Counted from the first letter of the stretch, positions 47,535 through 61,400 are shown. The stretch: DNA of 64,000 nt from Atherinomorus stipes (GCA_023101725.1 JALJCO010003012.1:613001-677000), one strand, 5' to 3'. Notes: generated by a model not told the origin, from the sequence alone. Program-made: numbers and translations.

Positions 47535-47774
47535 ATATAGCCCATTTAGAAACAACCCATTTATATTTGTCTGTACACCCCGAGGGCAGCAGGGCACAGG
47601 CCTCAGCCGGGGCACCCAATGGCAGCAGGGCACAGGCCCCGGTGGGCTAATGTCGGCAGCGACTGACCCCACAAGGCGCCAGAGTAGATAGAGTGCAGAG
47701 CCCAGAGCCGATTGAGTCCAAGAACACACATCCTCTTTTCTATAATCACATTGCATTCAACAGAATATCTTCAG

Positions 47775-48262
47775 TTGTCCCCGGTCCCTAAAATTCATGT
47801 CCTTGTCAGCTGCTGTGCAGCTCCTGGTTCATCCTTCCCCCCCTGAACAGACTATGGTCAAGGAGTCAGTTGCTATTAATCTAGTCAAATTAGACACTGT
47901 TAAATTAAGATCATGCCCATATTAGGATCATTACAATAACTCATCAAATACAAGGTCTTCTCTCAGTGTTTGAAGCAAAGAGGGACTGCTGACCAGAGAC
48001 GGTGATCAAGGTTCGCTGACGGCCTAGGTAGATGTGGCCCGTCATCAGAGCACCTGCTCTAGGTGGCCGGCTATAAAAGCCCATCCTGCTACTTACTAAC
48101 TCTCTCCCTCCTCTTTCCTTGCAGCTATGGTTTGTTCACTGACTCGCTCCGACTTTACGTACTGACCGTCCATCATTAGCAATGCTGCACACAGTATTTT
48201 TCTTTAATAAATTACTTCTGTACATCATCAGCATGTCCTTTCCCTATTTTTTGTCACGGGTC
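47775..48262 (+). repeat. Possible solo LTR with promoter and poly(A) signal
   Basis: A TATA-like CTATAAAAGCC at 48071 is followed 130 bp later by AATAAA at 48207 and a T-rich end finishing TCATGACA. A strong promoter and a poly(A) signal packed this closely are typical of an LTR. The proposed start TGTCCCCGG is only a guess and no flanking duplication was found. No gag or pol was seen nearby. Confidence 0.35.
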
Positions 48263-48264
48263 AT

Positions 48265-51200
48265 GACATGTTAGAATATATTTTTCTGGTGGAGCTCATT
48301 TTTTTTAACTGCTAGAAGTCTGTAAGTACAGTAAAAACAAAAAGTTACTAAATCTAACCAAGTAAGCCAACAAGATTCTTCTCGTACATAATTATAATCA
48401 TATATTGATCCACTTTGTGTGCGTTGAAAATGGAGACACACGATGTTTGTATGGTATCAGTGAGGGAGGAAGAGTAAGGCTGGCGCTGCAACAGAGTGAT
48501 ACACATGGCTAATGCTGAGTGGGAAACACTGAATAGACTTATTATAAAAGTGTAATACAGAGTCTGTTTGCTGTTAATTGCAACTGCTGTTTGACCAGAA
48601 GAAGTTTCAGCCAGGGTTATCCTAGCTACGTAGCATACTGGATCAGTGCAGAAAACCAGCTGTAAAAGCAGCAGTCTGGCTATAAGTTGCATCTGTGAAC
48701 TTTCTCAGTCATTTCCCACCTTAATACAGATGAAATCAAAGCACAGATGTTGTCTAAAGTCACACATAAATCAGAGGCTGCTGGTTAATGTGTGGTTTTA
48801 ACACATGACTACATTTAGTTCATGTTGTCTCATAATAAAAACAGGAATATACTGTATACTGGACATACTGCAATCTTTTAAGTCTGCCATCTGTGTGTGT
48901 CATCCTTGGAGACACCTGCCTAAGTGTGAACGTCCATGACTGTGGTTTGCCTGCTGGCCTGTGAAGAGTGAAAGTAGAGTATGAAAACAGGTGTGGTTAG
49001 AGAACTTCGTGGTGTCTTGTATAGTGTGATCCAGTTGTGCGTGCTGAAGAAAAATCTTTGTGATGTACAAAGAGTGAGCTTCTTTCACTCTCAATCTCTC
49101 CACCTCTCTCTCTCTCTAACACACACACGCGCAGATCGACCAGGACAGGCCAGGGATGAGCACACCCCATCTGATCTGTGGCCCGTTCATTCATTAGACC
49201 CATGCTCCCCCCTATTGATTTCAGCTTAAGTAATGAGAAAGCTTATCCAAAAATCTTTAGCATTTGGGCTCCAACTTAAGGGAATCGATGGGGCCATTTC
49301 CCATTTTGAACAGCAGATACGCAGGGGTTTTATGTATGGTGAACGGGACAAATCCAGATGCTGATAAATCAATAGGCCTTTTTGTCGATGGACAGGCATG
49401 CTTGCGCACACACATGCATGCATACATGAACACACTTGGCTGATAAATGGTATTTTTGAGGCAATTAAAGTGAGCTGTAAACATATGAAGGCCAATCAAT
49501 TGGTCAGTGAGGTCTATTATCATGGCTTTAACACTGATTTAGAGGGGGCTTTATGTGTGGCACAGTCACTTATGCAGATCAGCAGAAGCTAGAGACCTGA
49601 ACAGATAAGTGCTGAACTGTGCTAAGCTGCTCACGCAAGATAGGACACGTGCCACCACCACAGACCCAAAAACCTGCTGCAGAGAGGAAGAAAGAGAGTG
49701 GAATTCTGTCATTACTGATGCTGATAAGCAAATGAAGAAGTTTATATAAATGACTTCAAAGAAAACCAGTATGCTTTAAGGTGAAATAAGGTGAAAGGAT
49801 TGGGGATGCTGTGTGCTGGACAATGAATGCTGTTTTGGGGGAAATGGAGAAGCTTGAATGCACTACAGAACATTACGCCTCTGATTTCAGATAAATGGAT
49901 GGATTCTGAATCATTACAGTGGGTTAAAGCTCAGCCAAAACTCATATTATGTTTAAATCCATTCCCCGTTTTCCCTGGTTTCACATACATCACATGTCCC
50001 ATCCATTCATCTGGTGCATGTGTTTAGCTGAGGCATGACATTTCAATTGTACATCCAATCAAATTGGTGGTGAGGGAGGTTGGGGAGCGATGTGGGGTGC
50101 AGGGCTGCACTGAGGGTTTCAAACCAACCGTTACCATGGTGAATCATCTCTGTCAAAACCACCAAGGTCACAACAGCTGACCCGCAGTGTTATGGGACCT
50201 CTGATTAGCAAACTGTACAATGACATGAGGACTTCCCATTTTCATTCCCTGCCTCTTTGATCTTTCTTTTTTTCCTCCACTCCTTATCTTTATTTCATCT
50301 TTCTAAATAATTCTAGTTTACTTTTCTCCTCTCTGGCTGTTCGTCTCTGCTTTATGGCCCTATTTGTGTAAAACAGATCCCTCATTTAGGCTCTCTTTCC
50401 ACCTTTTATATTCAAGATTGACTAAATGTGCCATTATGAGACCTGTAGTGTTTCTGAATTCATTATGTATGGCCTGTGCTGTCAGTGGGTCTGAACACAG
50501 CCTGCTTTGAGTCATTACAATTCAGTTGGCTAACACACAGCCATTGTGCTAGTGTGGGGTTAGGGGAGATGCTATAATAAAATATTGAGGGCGAGCAAGG
50601 CAGCTGCAGATGCTAGCTGTCATGTGTGAGCGAATGAATGTTATGACAAGCATGTTTAAACATTCATGCGGGGAGGATAGTTTAGGAGGGCTTTTCATTA
50701 ACACCAATATGTCTTCGTCTCCCCAGTGCAGATACTGCTGGTGGAAGCATGGCAACAACAGGGAGGAGAGGAATTAACATCTCGAGAGGAAACTGTCAGA
50801 CGCGCACATAGAGTGAGATAGAAACACTCAGCCCAGCGCAGTAGCACACACGAGCATGCACATTTTACACCGGCTGACTAACTCAAACAGACACCAAAAC
50901 AACTTTCTCTTATTTACCAGGACAACTATGTCAAATTGTAACATCGTGTTCTGAGCTGATCAAACGGCTTTCAGCAGGAGTGAGCAACGCCTTCAAATGA
51001 GAAAGAACAGGAGTGCAATGGGTTCTAACATCAACTACAACAATGATATGAAAGAAATTATCTTTTAAATGGAGGAGGATGGAAGAGCTTTCAATGCCAA
51101 AACATACATCCCCCTCCAAGCTGGTAGGTTGTCAGGTGATTTGACCTGGTAGCAAAAGAACAAAAGCTATTGTGGCTTTCTTGAGAGTGTAGAAACGTCA

Positions 51201-54200
51201 AATCAGTTGAAATTAACCTGACAGGGTTGGATAAAGGGGCACTTACAGGTAAACAAAGGTTGGAAATGCAATAAAGGGTCAGCTCTATGTCCATGTAAAA
51301 ACATGGTTGTTGTTTAATCTTTTCCTATTAACATATCTGAAGAGCGTCTGCAGGTTAGGATGAAGATACACAACATGGGAATTGCTGCAGTGTAGCACCA
51401 CATCATTCTTTTATTACTGTGGAGATACACGTAGAGTAAGTCACTAAAACTCCCTAACAAAGTGCAAAATCAATACATATGCTAATGATCGCATGACGTC
51501 AAATCAGAGCGAAGGAGAAAAACCGAACATCACGTATTCTCAACATAAGTGGCTTTGACTTGCATAATGTGTTTGCATAACATGAGCCATGGTTAATGTC
51601 ATAAATGGCTTTAAATGCTGCAAGGTGCATTAAAAAATATGCATAGTCATCTGTTTTGGCTACACCTTGATGCAAACATCTTGAATTAATCTAGTTTTCA
51701 CTGGTCAAGCAATTCCATTTTGATATTCAAATTTGGTGTGTATGTGTGCCAGTGCACGCTCTTGCAAGACTGATCTAATCAGTCTTAAATCAGTTAATAA
51801 GCCAAGGACACAGAGGAGATGACTCAGCTGATGTGAGCATGAGCTAATATTAGCATCCTCCTTTATTCAGGACCTGTGCTGCGCAGAGCAGCATGTTGGG
51901 TTTGGGCCACCAACTGTAAAAGTGCAGGCTTTGGACATTAGGCTGCCGTTAAGCTTACCAGTAAATTCCATTAGCACATTAGTTAAAGAGCCATGACCCA
52001 GAGCTGAGGTTTGATGCAGTATTTGAAACCTTATTTGTTTTCTAAAAACACCTTAATTCTATTTCAAGGGAAGTCCTGAAACTGCTCTTAAAAATTAAAT
52101 CAAGGCTAAATTTGCAAGAAACAAAAAAAAAAGAAATGTAAGCAATGTAGTTAGGGTGATCTGATTAGTGCACGGTTAAACAGACAGGCTGTCTTTCTGA
52201 ATCTGTGATTGCTATTGTTTGTTGGACTATTGACATCCGACAATAACAAGCTACTGGAAAGTTTTTCATCCAAAAATGTACTGATATAAAACTTTTTTGC
52301 CAATGGTAAGCAGCTGTATGCCTTGAATAAAAGAGAATATCTCACTTGCCAATCTTTAAGAACTATTTAAGAACTCTAATGTACCACAGATGAGTACTAC
52401 TCCCACTAGCGCCGTCACTGTCAAAATGATCAAAATTAAATCTTGATTAGAAACCACATGATCAGCATCGTGCCTGATCATTGAAATCACAGGCTCGTGC
52501 CCTACATACAAGTGCACAGAGTAAGCAGTTTGCCACACCACAAATCTGGGGGACTTCCTGTAAGACATAAATCTGTTGCGTTCTCACTGTCTCTCTGGCA
52601 AAGGCACAACAAAGACGGTCTTGTCTGGGTGTCTCCTTCTCCTCTTTCTCCTCAACATTCATTAGAAGCAAAAGCAGCTGCAGCCAGGTTCAAAGACAAT
52701 TTAGATTCCCTCTTTTTCAGTCACGCATTAATTCCCTCTGTCTTTTTCTTTCCGGTTTCCTCTCATTTTTAATCATTTTGTCCCTCTCTCTCTCTCCCTC
52801 TCTTACTCTCCTCTCTAAACATTGTCTCCTCCACATGGCCCGGATAATGAGTGGTGGAGCTAAACGAGAGGAAACACGGCTCACTATTAGGAGGGGGAAC
52901 GCTGACTGAAGGTTTTAAATAAACAAAGAGAACTTGAGGCCAAATTGTATTTCCAAGGACATAAACTAACGGAACAGGCTGACATTCTCTGAACAAATAC
53001 ACACTCTGTTCAAACTACCATAATAGTTGTAAAAATATACATGTCCGTGTGGATATAACAGGGAGACGGACTGGCAGAGGGCAGAAATATGCGTAAATGC
53101 AACTATCCACACACATGCAAACACCAAAACATAAACCGCAAAGACTGTTTGCAGACACTCGATATGTCTTGTGTGTTTAGTGGAAAGCTTATTACCTCAC
53201 ATTCAAAAGTAGAACAATAAGTACATGAACAAAAGCTTGTCTATGTCATTGGAAACTAATTAAGCAAACATGTTCTTTTAAGTGCCTCTGATATGCTCTC
53301 AGGCATGGAAATCCACACCCACTCATAAACACACAGAGGAGACCTCTCTGACGCACTCTGTGGGGTTAATTGGGTTATCTAGGCTGATTAGCATAACTAA
53401 TTAGGATCCTTGTTATGGGATAAGTAATATTTATTCAATTAGCTCTCTGTGTGTATTATGAAGCTGCGCACAGATTTCCATCACCACTGGCAAAAGTTCA
53501 AATGAAAATGAAGCAAAGCTAAGTAGGCATGAAGTCAGACCTGTGGGTGTCTGTGTGTGCGTTAAATTCATCATTTATCTCTTATACACACACAGATGCT
53601 CACCATCAGGTGCCAGACACCCACTACAACACACACACACAGATAGAGGTTGCCAAGCTGTAGCTCTTAAGCCCCTCATCATGATCATTAGGCTTCTGAT
53701 TAGCATAATTAGCATTGTTAACCAGATGAGCTGAGTGGAGCCAGGCTGTGCCAGTCACTCCATCTGACACGTGTCAAGCTCCCAAGTCCTTCCAAAGCTG
53801 CAGAGATGCTCGTCCCCATCAGGTGGGTTTACGGTCCCCACTGATGCCTGACACTGTGCATAACATGGGAATATGAGCCCAGATGTCCAAAGGGATGATT
53901 TCTTTTGTGAAGGCAAACAGCTTGTAAAGTGACACCGCTCTTGAAGTTATATCAGTTAATAGAACAATACCGGGCACATTCCACCAATTTATTCATTCGT
54001 GTTTGCAAATGCGGACGCTGCCTTTTGTTTGTGATGCTTAACATGCGCTTAAAGCCGACAGTAAACACGAGGAAGCAAATCAACAACACTCCAGCTCATG
54101 AGCGAAAACTCACAAACACACAGCAACACTCACAAATAACCAGAGACGGAAAATGAAAGAGAGAGAAAGAGAGAAGGAGTGCTACATTTACTGAAATTAA

Positions 54201-56906
54201 ACATTTTCTCATCAGCCTGAGGGTGCAGCAGGCCCACTAATGTATTATTCATCCCCACTTCACAAAGGAACATTAATCAATTATGAAGATATGAGGATCT
54301 TAAAGTATAGAGGAGAGACGAAGAGCGGCTCGTTCGTATTAATATGCGGCCGCAATCGCGTGCCCCCTTCCCCCCTTGCCTCCCCCCGCCCCACACACCC
54401 TTGGTCCTCAAATCAATATTTTGCAGATTAATTTGGAGCGGTTGCGGTGAGATGGCAGGATGGAAGGAAGTAGGGGTGTGGGGGTGGAGGAGAGGAGAGA
54501 GTGTCTGAGGTCTGAATTAAGGTGAAGTGTTTTGTTGTTTTATTTTTTTTCCATGACTGTACAAGTTTACGTGTGTGTGTGTTTTTGTGTAAATATGATG
54601 TCTTCAGTGCTGCTGCAGGTAAACAGTCTAAGTCTTCTCAATTAAAGGGTCTTTGTTATGACAGAAATAAAACTTCAAACTAGCAACCAGAGTCAGGAAC
54701 TCCACATAAAATGTGAACGTGCAACAACTGTTTCCACAAGAGATGAATCTCTATTTTAAGCCTGTCATCTTTTAACAGAGCATGAAGGTGTGTGTGATAT
54801 CTTAATCTGGAATCTCTGTGTGTATCTTTAGGTGTATATGGTTTAAATACTGTTTAATATGGAGGTACTTATTCTAGCTACTCCTTGAAAAAGACAAAGC
54901 CAACCAATAATCATATAGAAGAGATTAAAAACCAAGAGACCCAAAAGAAAAAATATGAAAAAAAAATGTTTTCTTACTTTTATCCCAGTTTGTGTCATCC
55001 ACTGCTTTGTGGTTGAATAAACACACTACCATCAATAATAGACCTATTTAAAGTTAAAATTACTGCCTTCCTCTGTTACCTCCTTTCTTTTGTCCCTCTT
55101 CTTCTCCTCCCCATCTTCTTCATCTACTCCTCTTCGGCTTTTTTAATAGAAGATTTTGAGGGCTGGGCAACATGACAAAGAATATTTAAATGGCAGTATG
55201 CAGTATAATACAATTTCCTATTAATATTTACAACTGTAACATAGATAACAGTACAAACCTGTTTCTACTAGCTTTAAGTCAGTATCAACAGTTAACATCT
55301 CTTTGTTTCTTTCCCATCTCTACTTCCATAAACTGGATTTTAATGTAAATGAATTCCTCATAAAGCAGCCCTTACTTCAAACCACTTGTCTCCTCATCCA
55401 GCACAATGAGTCAGAAACAACTGAAATCACACCTGTTAATACATATTGACCAGCAGTCACTCATTTCACAAATGCCACGTATAAGATTAAAATAACTTCT
55501 GAGTGTCTATAATTTGATATTAGCTGTATTTATAAGAGAAATGACTTTGAGAATGTTCCCATGTGCAGCTCACACACAGACTGCTGGGTAGGCAGAGGTG
55601 AAGGAGGAAAGTGGAGCGCTCGTACCTGCAGGGCTGTTTTGGCGGCAGTCTTCAGTGGAATCTAGCTGTGGTTTTTGTCCAACACGTCACTGCATTTAAT
55701 AGTCGTTGCCCTTTTGATAAAAAGCTTGGAAAAAGTTGGCAAGAAAGAGAAGTTGTGAGACGGAGATGGAGCTGCACCACGAGTGAGGAAAAACACACTA
55801 ACATGCCTTTACAGTGGAAATAAGTAGTGTCATTTTGAAACATTTGGTCATGTATGATGCTATCAGCCTGCATTAAAAGATCTGGATTATTTCAACAAAT
55901 CAAAATTTAGCTATCTTTTAGTTTAGCCACATATTTATCAGACACTAGAATGCCTCTTAGTTCACAGAGGAAGTGTAAAGCAGTATGACGCAAGCTCAGC
56001 TGACATCTGTGTATCAGCATTGCAGAAAAAAACAGTTAAACAGACACAAGCAGACACTGGTTGGAAATATGATTCTAACAAGTTCCACTTACTTAACTCA
56101 TTGCTTTCAGGCTCTAATCACACAAACCACTAATTAGCAGCAGTGCAAATGAGTCAACACACAGGGAGCATAAACAAACAGCAACCAGACAACACACATA
56201 AACAACTAACAAGCTTGGGTTTACCACAAACACAAACGCATGTGTGTGTTCATTTCTGCAAGCCTGTGTGAGTTTGTGTGTGTTTTAACCATAAGCCACA
56301 GAAGACAGTAAAACAGCAGTGGGTATAATTTAGTGACACCCTGTAAGGAGGTGTGGGAAGGTCGTAAAAAACTCTCTCTTTTAATCCCAGCCGGCGATGC
56401 CATGTTTGTTACCCAGGGCTGTGAGATATGCTGGTAATTCATCACACACGCCACGGCTTCCTGTTAAACCTGGCTGCACATGGAGCGCTTGTAGCACAGC
56501 TGCCAAACCAATATCGTAAAAAAAAGGGGAAAAAAAAAGACTTTGCCACTTCTCAAGCGGGCTTCCAAACAAGAAGCTTGCTGCAAATAGAATCTGCTTT
56601 AACTCGTATATTTTCTTTTTCAATAACAGAAATCTGTTTTATTTCTTTTGATTTCAGGTTTATTTATTTTAGGAACTATCTGGACACACTCATTCAACAA
56701 AGCCCTTTACAAAACCTTGACATAAACAAAAGCGAACAGAAACAGGAGCATGAACAGCTTTTAAATTCAATTTTTCCAAAAGCAGAAAAGCTTTCAGGAT
56801 TTCATTCAATACTCAGACATTTTGACTAAAATTCTTTTTTTTTCTGTGATTGTTTTCAGCTTATTTTCAATAATGTGCTAAAATCAAGAAATGCCAATTT
56901 GATTAC
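48265..56906. other. Largely unique non-coding stretch (likely intron)
   Basis: Few recognisable transposons. Several tracts look enhancer-like, with unusual density of TAATTA/ATTAGCAT motifs: 49430-49590, 51835-52030, 53345-53460, 53670-53770 and 54220-54440. The last includes a CpG cluster with GCGGCCGC at about 54346. A donor-like CTGCAG|GTACGA at 55622-55635 on the minus strand ends a 40-bp open piece too short to call. If the gene model holds, all of this is intron. Confidence 0.4.
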
Positions 56907-57030
56907 CTTTTGCTTTTGATGAAAATTTCCTCCTGGCTCCCACTCCAGAGCAGAGCTGCTCATGCTTTTGGTTTCCACCTGGATTTTCAGGTCTTCTGAT
57001 TCAGATCCCATCTGGACCGTGGAGCTGGTG
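56907..57030 (-). CDS. Internal exon of the unidentified minus-strand gene
   Basis: The minus strand shows a pyrimidine-rich tract (TCCTTTTCTTTGTC) and acceptor ATGAATAG, then a 124-bp block (one base plus 41 codons) ending CAAAAG before the donor GTAATC. It encodes TSSTVQMGSESEDLKIQVE, TKSMSSSALEWEPGGN and FHQKQK. The segment is Ser/Glu-rich and hydrophilic, probably a linker rather than a folded domain. It ends in phase 0, compatible with the exon at 10557-10712 (or with another phase-0 exon between). It needs two bases from the preceding exon, whereas 62477-62534 ends in phase 0, so an exon between 57.1 and 62.4 kb is missing from this annotation. No family recognised. Confidence 0.6.
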
Positions 57031-57816
57031 CTATTCATATAAAGACAAAGAAAAGGAGACGGAAAGGATGACAAAAAACTACCCATTTAATAACTAGAGA
57101 AACAAACAGATGTATACAGATTGAAGTACATGCACTTTAGACTATTTTAGTATGTTTTCTATGAATTTACTGATTTTGTAAGCATGCACGATCCGATTCA
57201 TGGGTATGTGGGCGCAGTCACCAGGCAAAAAGGCAAGTACGACAAGGACAAGTCTAATCGTGTGCTTCTTAAATTTATCATCACATTATCTGAATTGGAG
57301 TCAAAAGCCAATCTGTGATGTTTACAGTAAATACACTGTAAAAATAGTATCTGGGCTGTGGTTGATATGAAAGACTTATTTACATTAATTAAACTTGATT
57401 ATTTTGGTTTGGTGATAAAATCTTATATTTTTGAGAAATAACTTGAAAAACACCTCTAATAGTTTTTACGTTCAAAGTAAATTTATGAAGTTGTTTCAGA
57501 TTCAGCGTGCATGAACAAAACTCAAAACTCAACATATTTGGACCACAAAGGCACATTGGAAATGCAGATTCAGCAGGAGTTTAACCTTTATGATCGTTTT
57601 TTAAATTTGAGTTATTTGCTCTACTGCCTTTGTAACGTTCACATTTAGAGGAAGTTGTTGAGAAATTCTGTTCAGTTTGGACGTTTAAGTTGCACCACGA
57701 GCGTGAAGGACAGAAGGGAGATAAACTCACCAACATATGCGCTCGCAAAATGATGTTTGACTCAAAACCAACATGACGCTGTTTATTTTGTTGTTCAGTC
57801 ACAAACTCAGACCTTA

Positions 57817-58497
57817 AAGGTTGAATATGGCACATTTTTATTAAAAGCTAGATTAATAATAATAATAACAATAATTATTATAATAATAATATCTCCACAA
57901 GGCATTTGGAGGGGTGCAGAGTGAAAGTACAGCATTTTCTTGAAAAACTGTATTTAACCTGAAAATAAATATAAAATAAATGTTAACAGGTTCGACAATG
58001 ATGTTTTATTTACATCTACAAGCCAATACAGGTCGCCATTGTGGGTTGGCAGATACGATCTCTGTGTGGCAATAGTGTTTGGTACAGCTAGACTGGCACT
58101 GGGAAAATGGTAGAGTCGGCAAGTCAAGCAGCTGCTTCAGAGCCCCAGAGATATTGTTATCCGTCTCAGAAGAGGAGTGACATGAGAAAAGCAAAAACTG
58201 GAATAAATTTAGGTGAAGCCTATACTAAATGGACCCATATAAACATTTTCCATAGCATCAAAACAGCGAAATGGCGACTTTTCTCCTAGATTGGTAAACT
58301 AACTTGCTTGCTAACATGGCTAATGTTAGCTGCCAGTTCCTCTGCAAAACATGTTGCACATGCTGCACGCTGCTGGTCCCTCGTCGTATCGGCAGTGAAC
58401 CTGGCAACCCAGCAGCTGGAGTTGTTCTTCTGCTGTTGCAACTACAACCTAGACACACGTGATGTCGCCGTTCTGTCCGTGTTCCATATCCAACCTT
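57817..58497. mobile_element. MITE with AAGGTTGRATATGG ends (681 bp)
   Basis: The left end AAGGTTGAATATGGCACA and the right end CCATATCCAACCTT are inverted repeats flanked by TA (57815-57816 and 58498-58499). The interior has an AT-rich TAATAA tract and a CpG-containing part near 58380-58480. Open frames over it are not gene-like. Confidence 0.7.
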
Positions 58498-58499
58498 TA

Positions 58500-61400
58500 A
58501 GTTCTAGTTTAACTTGGTACGAAGAATAAAGGATTGATTATGGTAAAACTAAAATTTTACTTTGTATTAAATCAGACATTTAACTTACCGTAGAAAAACT
58601 GAAAAAAGTACATGTAACAGAATTACAGCAATTGAATTAGTTTATTCCAATATAAAAAATGAAGTTGTATCAAAGGAAAAAATTGTTTACAGTCCTTGTT
58701 GAGAATCATAATTTTACTTTGTATGAATTGTTTTTTTTTCCTGTCTTAAAGTAAAATATATATTTCCAGTAAATCTGAATTTATGGTTTCAACCACATCA
58801 TAAATTTAATTTGAGAAACTAAGAAATGAAGATGAGAGAAATTACAGTTTATTAAAAGTATCTTTTTTTTCAGTGAACAGTTAGGCCCTCTTAACCAAAA
58901 TACTAAATATCTAAAGACTTACATTAAAATAATACAAAAGACAAACCCTGAGGGAACCTTGATGGTTAAGAAAGGTCATTTATAAAATACTTTCAAGCTG
59001 AAAAATGACACACTGAATGAGAAATGAGAACATTGTAGTGTGTGTATTAGGTGCAAAATGCAACTTTGCAAATGAAATTTAAAAAGCGCAAAGACATGAT
59101 GAGCCTGGTGAAGTTTGTGCGAGATGACAGCTCGTAGACCTCATATATTTCTATCTGCAAGTATGTTTGCGAGTGCGTTTCCCAGCGGTGAAAATACGTT
59201 AGCTCTGCCCAGACACCAATCTGAGTCACTAGTGACAGCTGTCACACTGCCAATATAGGAAGAGGTGTTAAAAAAAAAAAGAAATCATCATAAGGTGGTG
59301 TGTGGTTCTGTTCACAAATACACAAGCATCTACAAAGGCACGCACACACGATTTCATATTTACCAGCCTCGTGAGATGAGCTATTCTGATGAAACTTTGC
59401 ACAGATTAAAAATGTTAAACTCACATTTGATCAAGCGTGTCTACGCTTTCACACCAGGCAGAAAAGGAATAGCGAGATTTGACAAAAGTGACATGTGAGC
59501 AGATAGAGAGCGCTGAGAGTTAAATCTTTCACTCCAGGAAGAAAACAACTTCTCAGTCAAATGGAGTAAAAGCCACAGAGGAGAGTGTGAAAAACTGACT
59601 TTACATTATATTTTGTTTCTGTCTATGAGAGAATGGTAAAATGTGTGCACTGCTCTGCAGTAATCCACATGATGATTTTCCCCCTCCGTCTTTTTAATGT
59701 CAGTGAGTTATAACTGTGCCAAGCACAAAGCATCTTAGAAATTAGACCTAATATTTACAACTTTCACTGTACCACCATTTTCAAAACTTTATTGAGGGGC
59801 AACAGCTTCTACAGCAGCATTATAAAATGATCCGTCTTTTATTTTGTATTTTCACATTAAAGAAGCCTCTGAATGAAAGGAAACTGCAGTCAGATTTATT
59901 CCTTTCTCTACACCTGGGTGTGTGTATGTGTGTATTATATACACATATTTCTGTACCACAGAAACTGTGACTACTGAGTGGGGGAGTATAAAAAAAATTC
60001 CAAATAAAATACAGAAAAAGAAGCATGTAATATTTGCCGAATTATAAATAAATGGGTCATCTAACAAGTGCAAGAAGTTGTATTTCAAACATTTTAAATG
60101 TTTTTTGGGAAGTAAATCTAAAAACCTGCAACAAATTGTGGTTTCCAAAATGTCAAAATGCAAATTTATTCATGCTTTTCTAGGAGTGTGTGTCTGTGTG
60201 TGTGCATATTATTGCATGTCATAATTATGCAGTAAACAAATGAGCCTATATAACTTACAATATTGTAGTATATGATAAGCAGCAGGTTAAACAAATGACA
60301 CAATGTCAAGCCAACAGATGAGCAGAGGATTCCTATTTAAAGCCATAAGTGTTGTTATGATTACTGTGTGGACACAGAGCGTAGGGTGAGCGAATGTGAC
60401 TGAGGACTGTGTGTGTATCACTGCAAGCGTGTGTGATATTAAAGCAAGCTCTCGATTTCTCAAGCTGTCACTCAGGCCTATTAAGCAAGGCTAACAAAAT
60501 TAGTCATGAATATGCAGTAATAACATGCAAATTGCCACCACTTCCCCCCACCCTGTGTGCATGTGAGTGTATGTGAGTGTGTATATGTGTTTGCCCTCAG
60601 GGCTATAGAGATTGGCTCTGTAAACCCAATTCTTTCTACATCATTACAGCAACAAGGCATAATTCATAAGAATAATATAAACATGCATGTAGCCTGACAT
60701 GAATGCACAAGCAGACGCATGTGCATGCTCACCTACACAAAGGACAAAGGTCTCCTTCACCCTTTTCCCATGGCAGAGCTCATTTACTGCAGTGTGCTTT
60801 GTTTAATATAGAGAAATAAGTTTGGGGCTTCCTATTTACATGTCGTGCCTGTAAATACACCAACATGTAGATAGTCTGTTGCCTCCGAGTCCCCGGGGTG
60901 ATGTTTGACAGCCTGGGTGCTGCCACAGCAATTAACCTCCCTGTTAATGAGAGAAGCTCTGTCAAGCAGCCAGATGGCATCGCCTGGCACGCTGCCATGC
61001 ACACACATGTATGCGCACATGCCCACAACAGTGCACACTCTCACACTCAGACACATAAACGCATATAGACATTTGAGGACACACACACATGCGCAACCGT
61101 GTCTCCACCTGCTGTACGTGGAACTGTTGCTGGTTGTCAGCGCCCCTCAACAATTCCTGAGGCGCCCCCTCTTTCCCCTCTCTTCTCCTGCCTCGTCTGC
61201 TCCTCACTGCTCCCTTCTTCCCTCCCCGGCTGCATCTCTGGCAGCTGCTTATCCATGTCGCAGCACTGCAGATGTCACAACTCACCAGCTGGGGGAACAG
61301 CAGGGGAGGAGAAGAGAGGGAAACATTTGAGGGGAGAGGAGGAGTTTGTTGCATCTCTGGTTTTGACAGAGAAGCAACCAGCTACATGAAGACTCATGCA

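Noticed and set aside
56428..56829. 133-codon plus-strand frame
   Set aside because: Low-complexity AT-rich composition and no start or splice context; opposite to the strand of the neighbouring exon.
59047..59229. Minus-strand frame with WAELTYFHRWETH
   Set aside because: Weak acceptor, no donor in the needed phase, and AT-rich codons at the end; no recognisable homology.
60780..60840. Acceptor-like CACTGCAG and donor-like GTGAGC on the minus strand around a 54-bp open block
   Set aside because: Its phase (needs one base before it) does not fit the preceding exon, and the block is too short to support.
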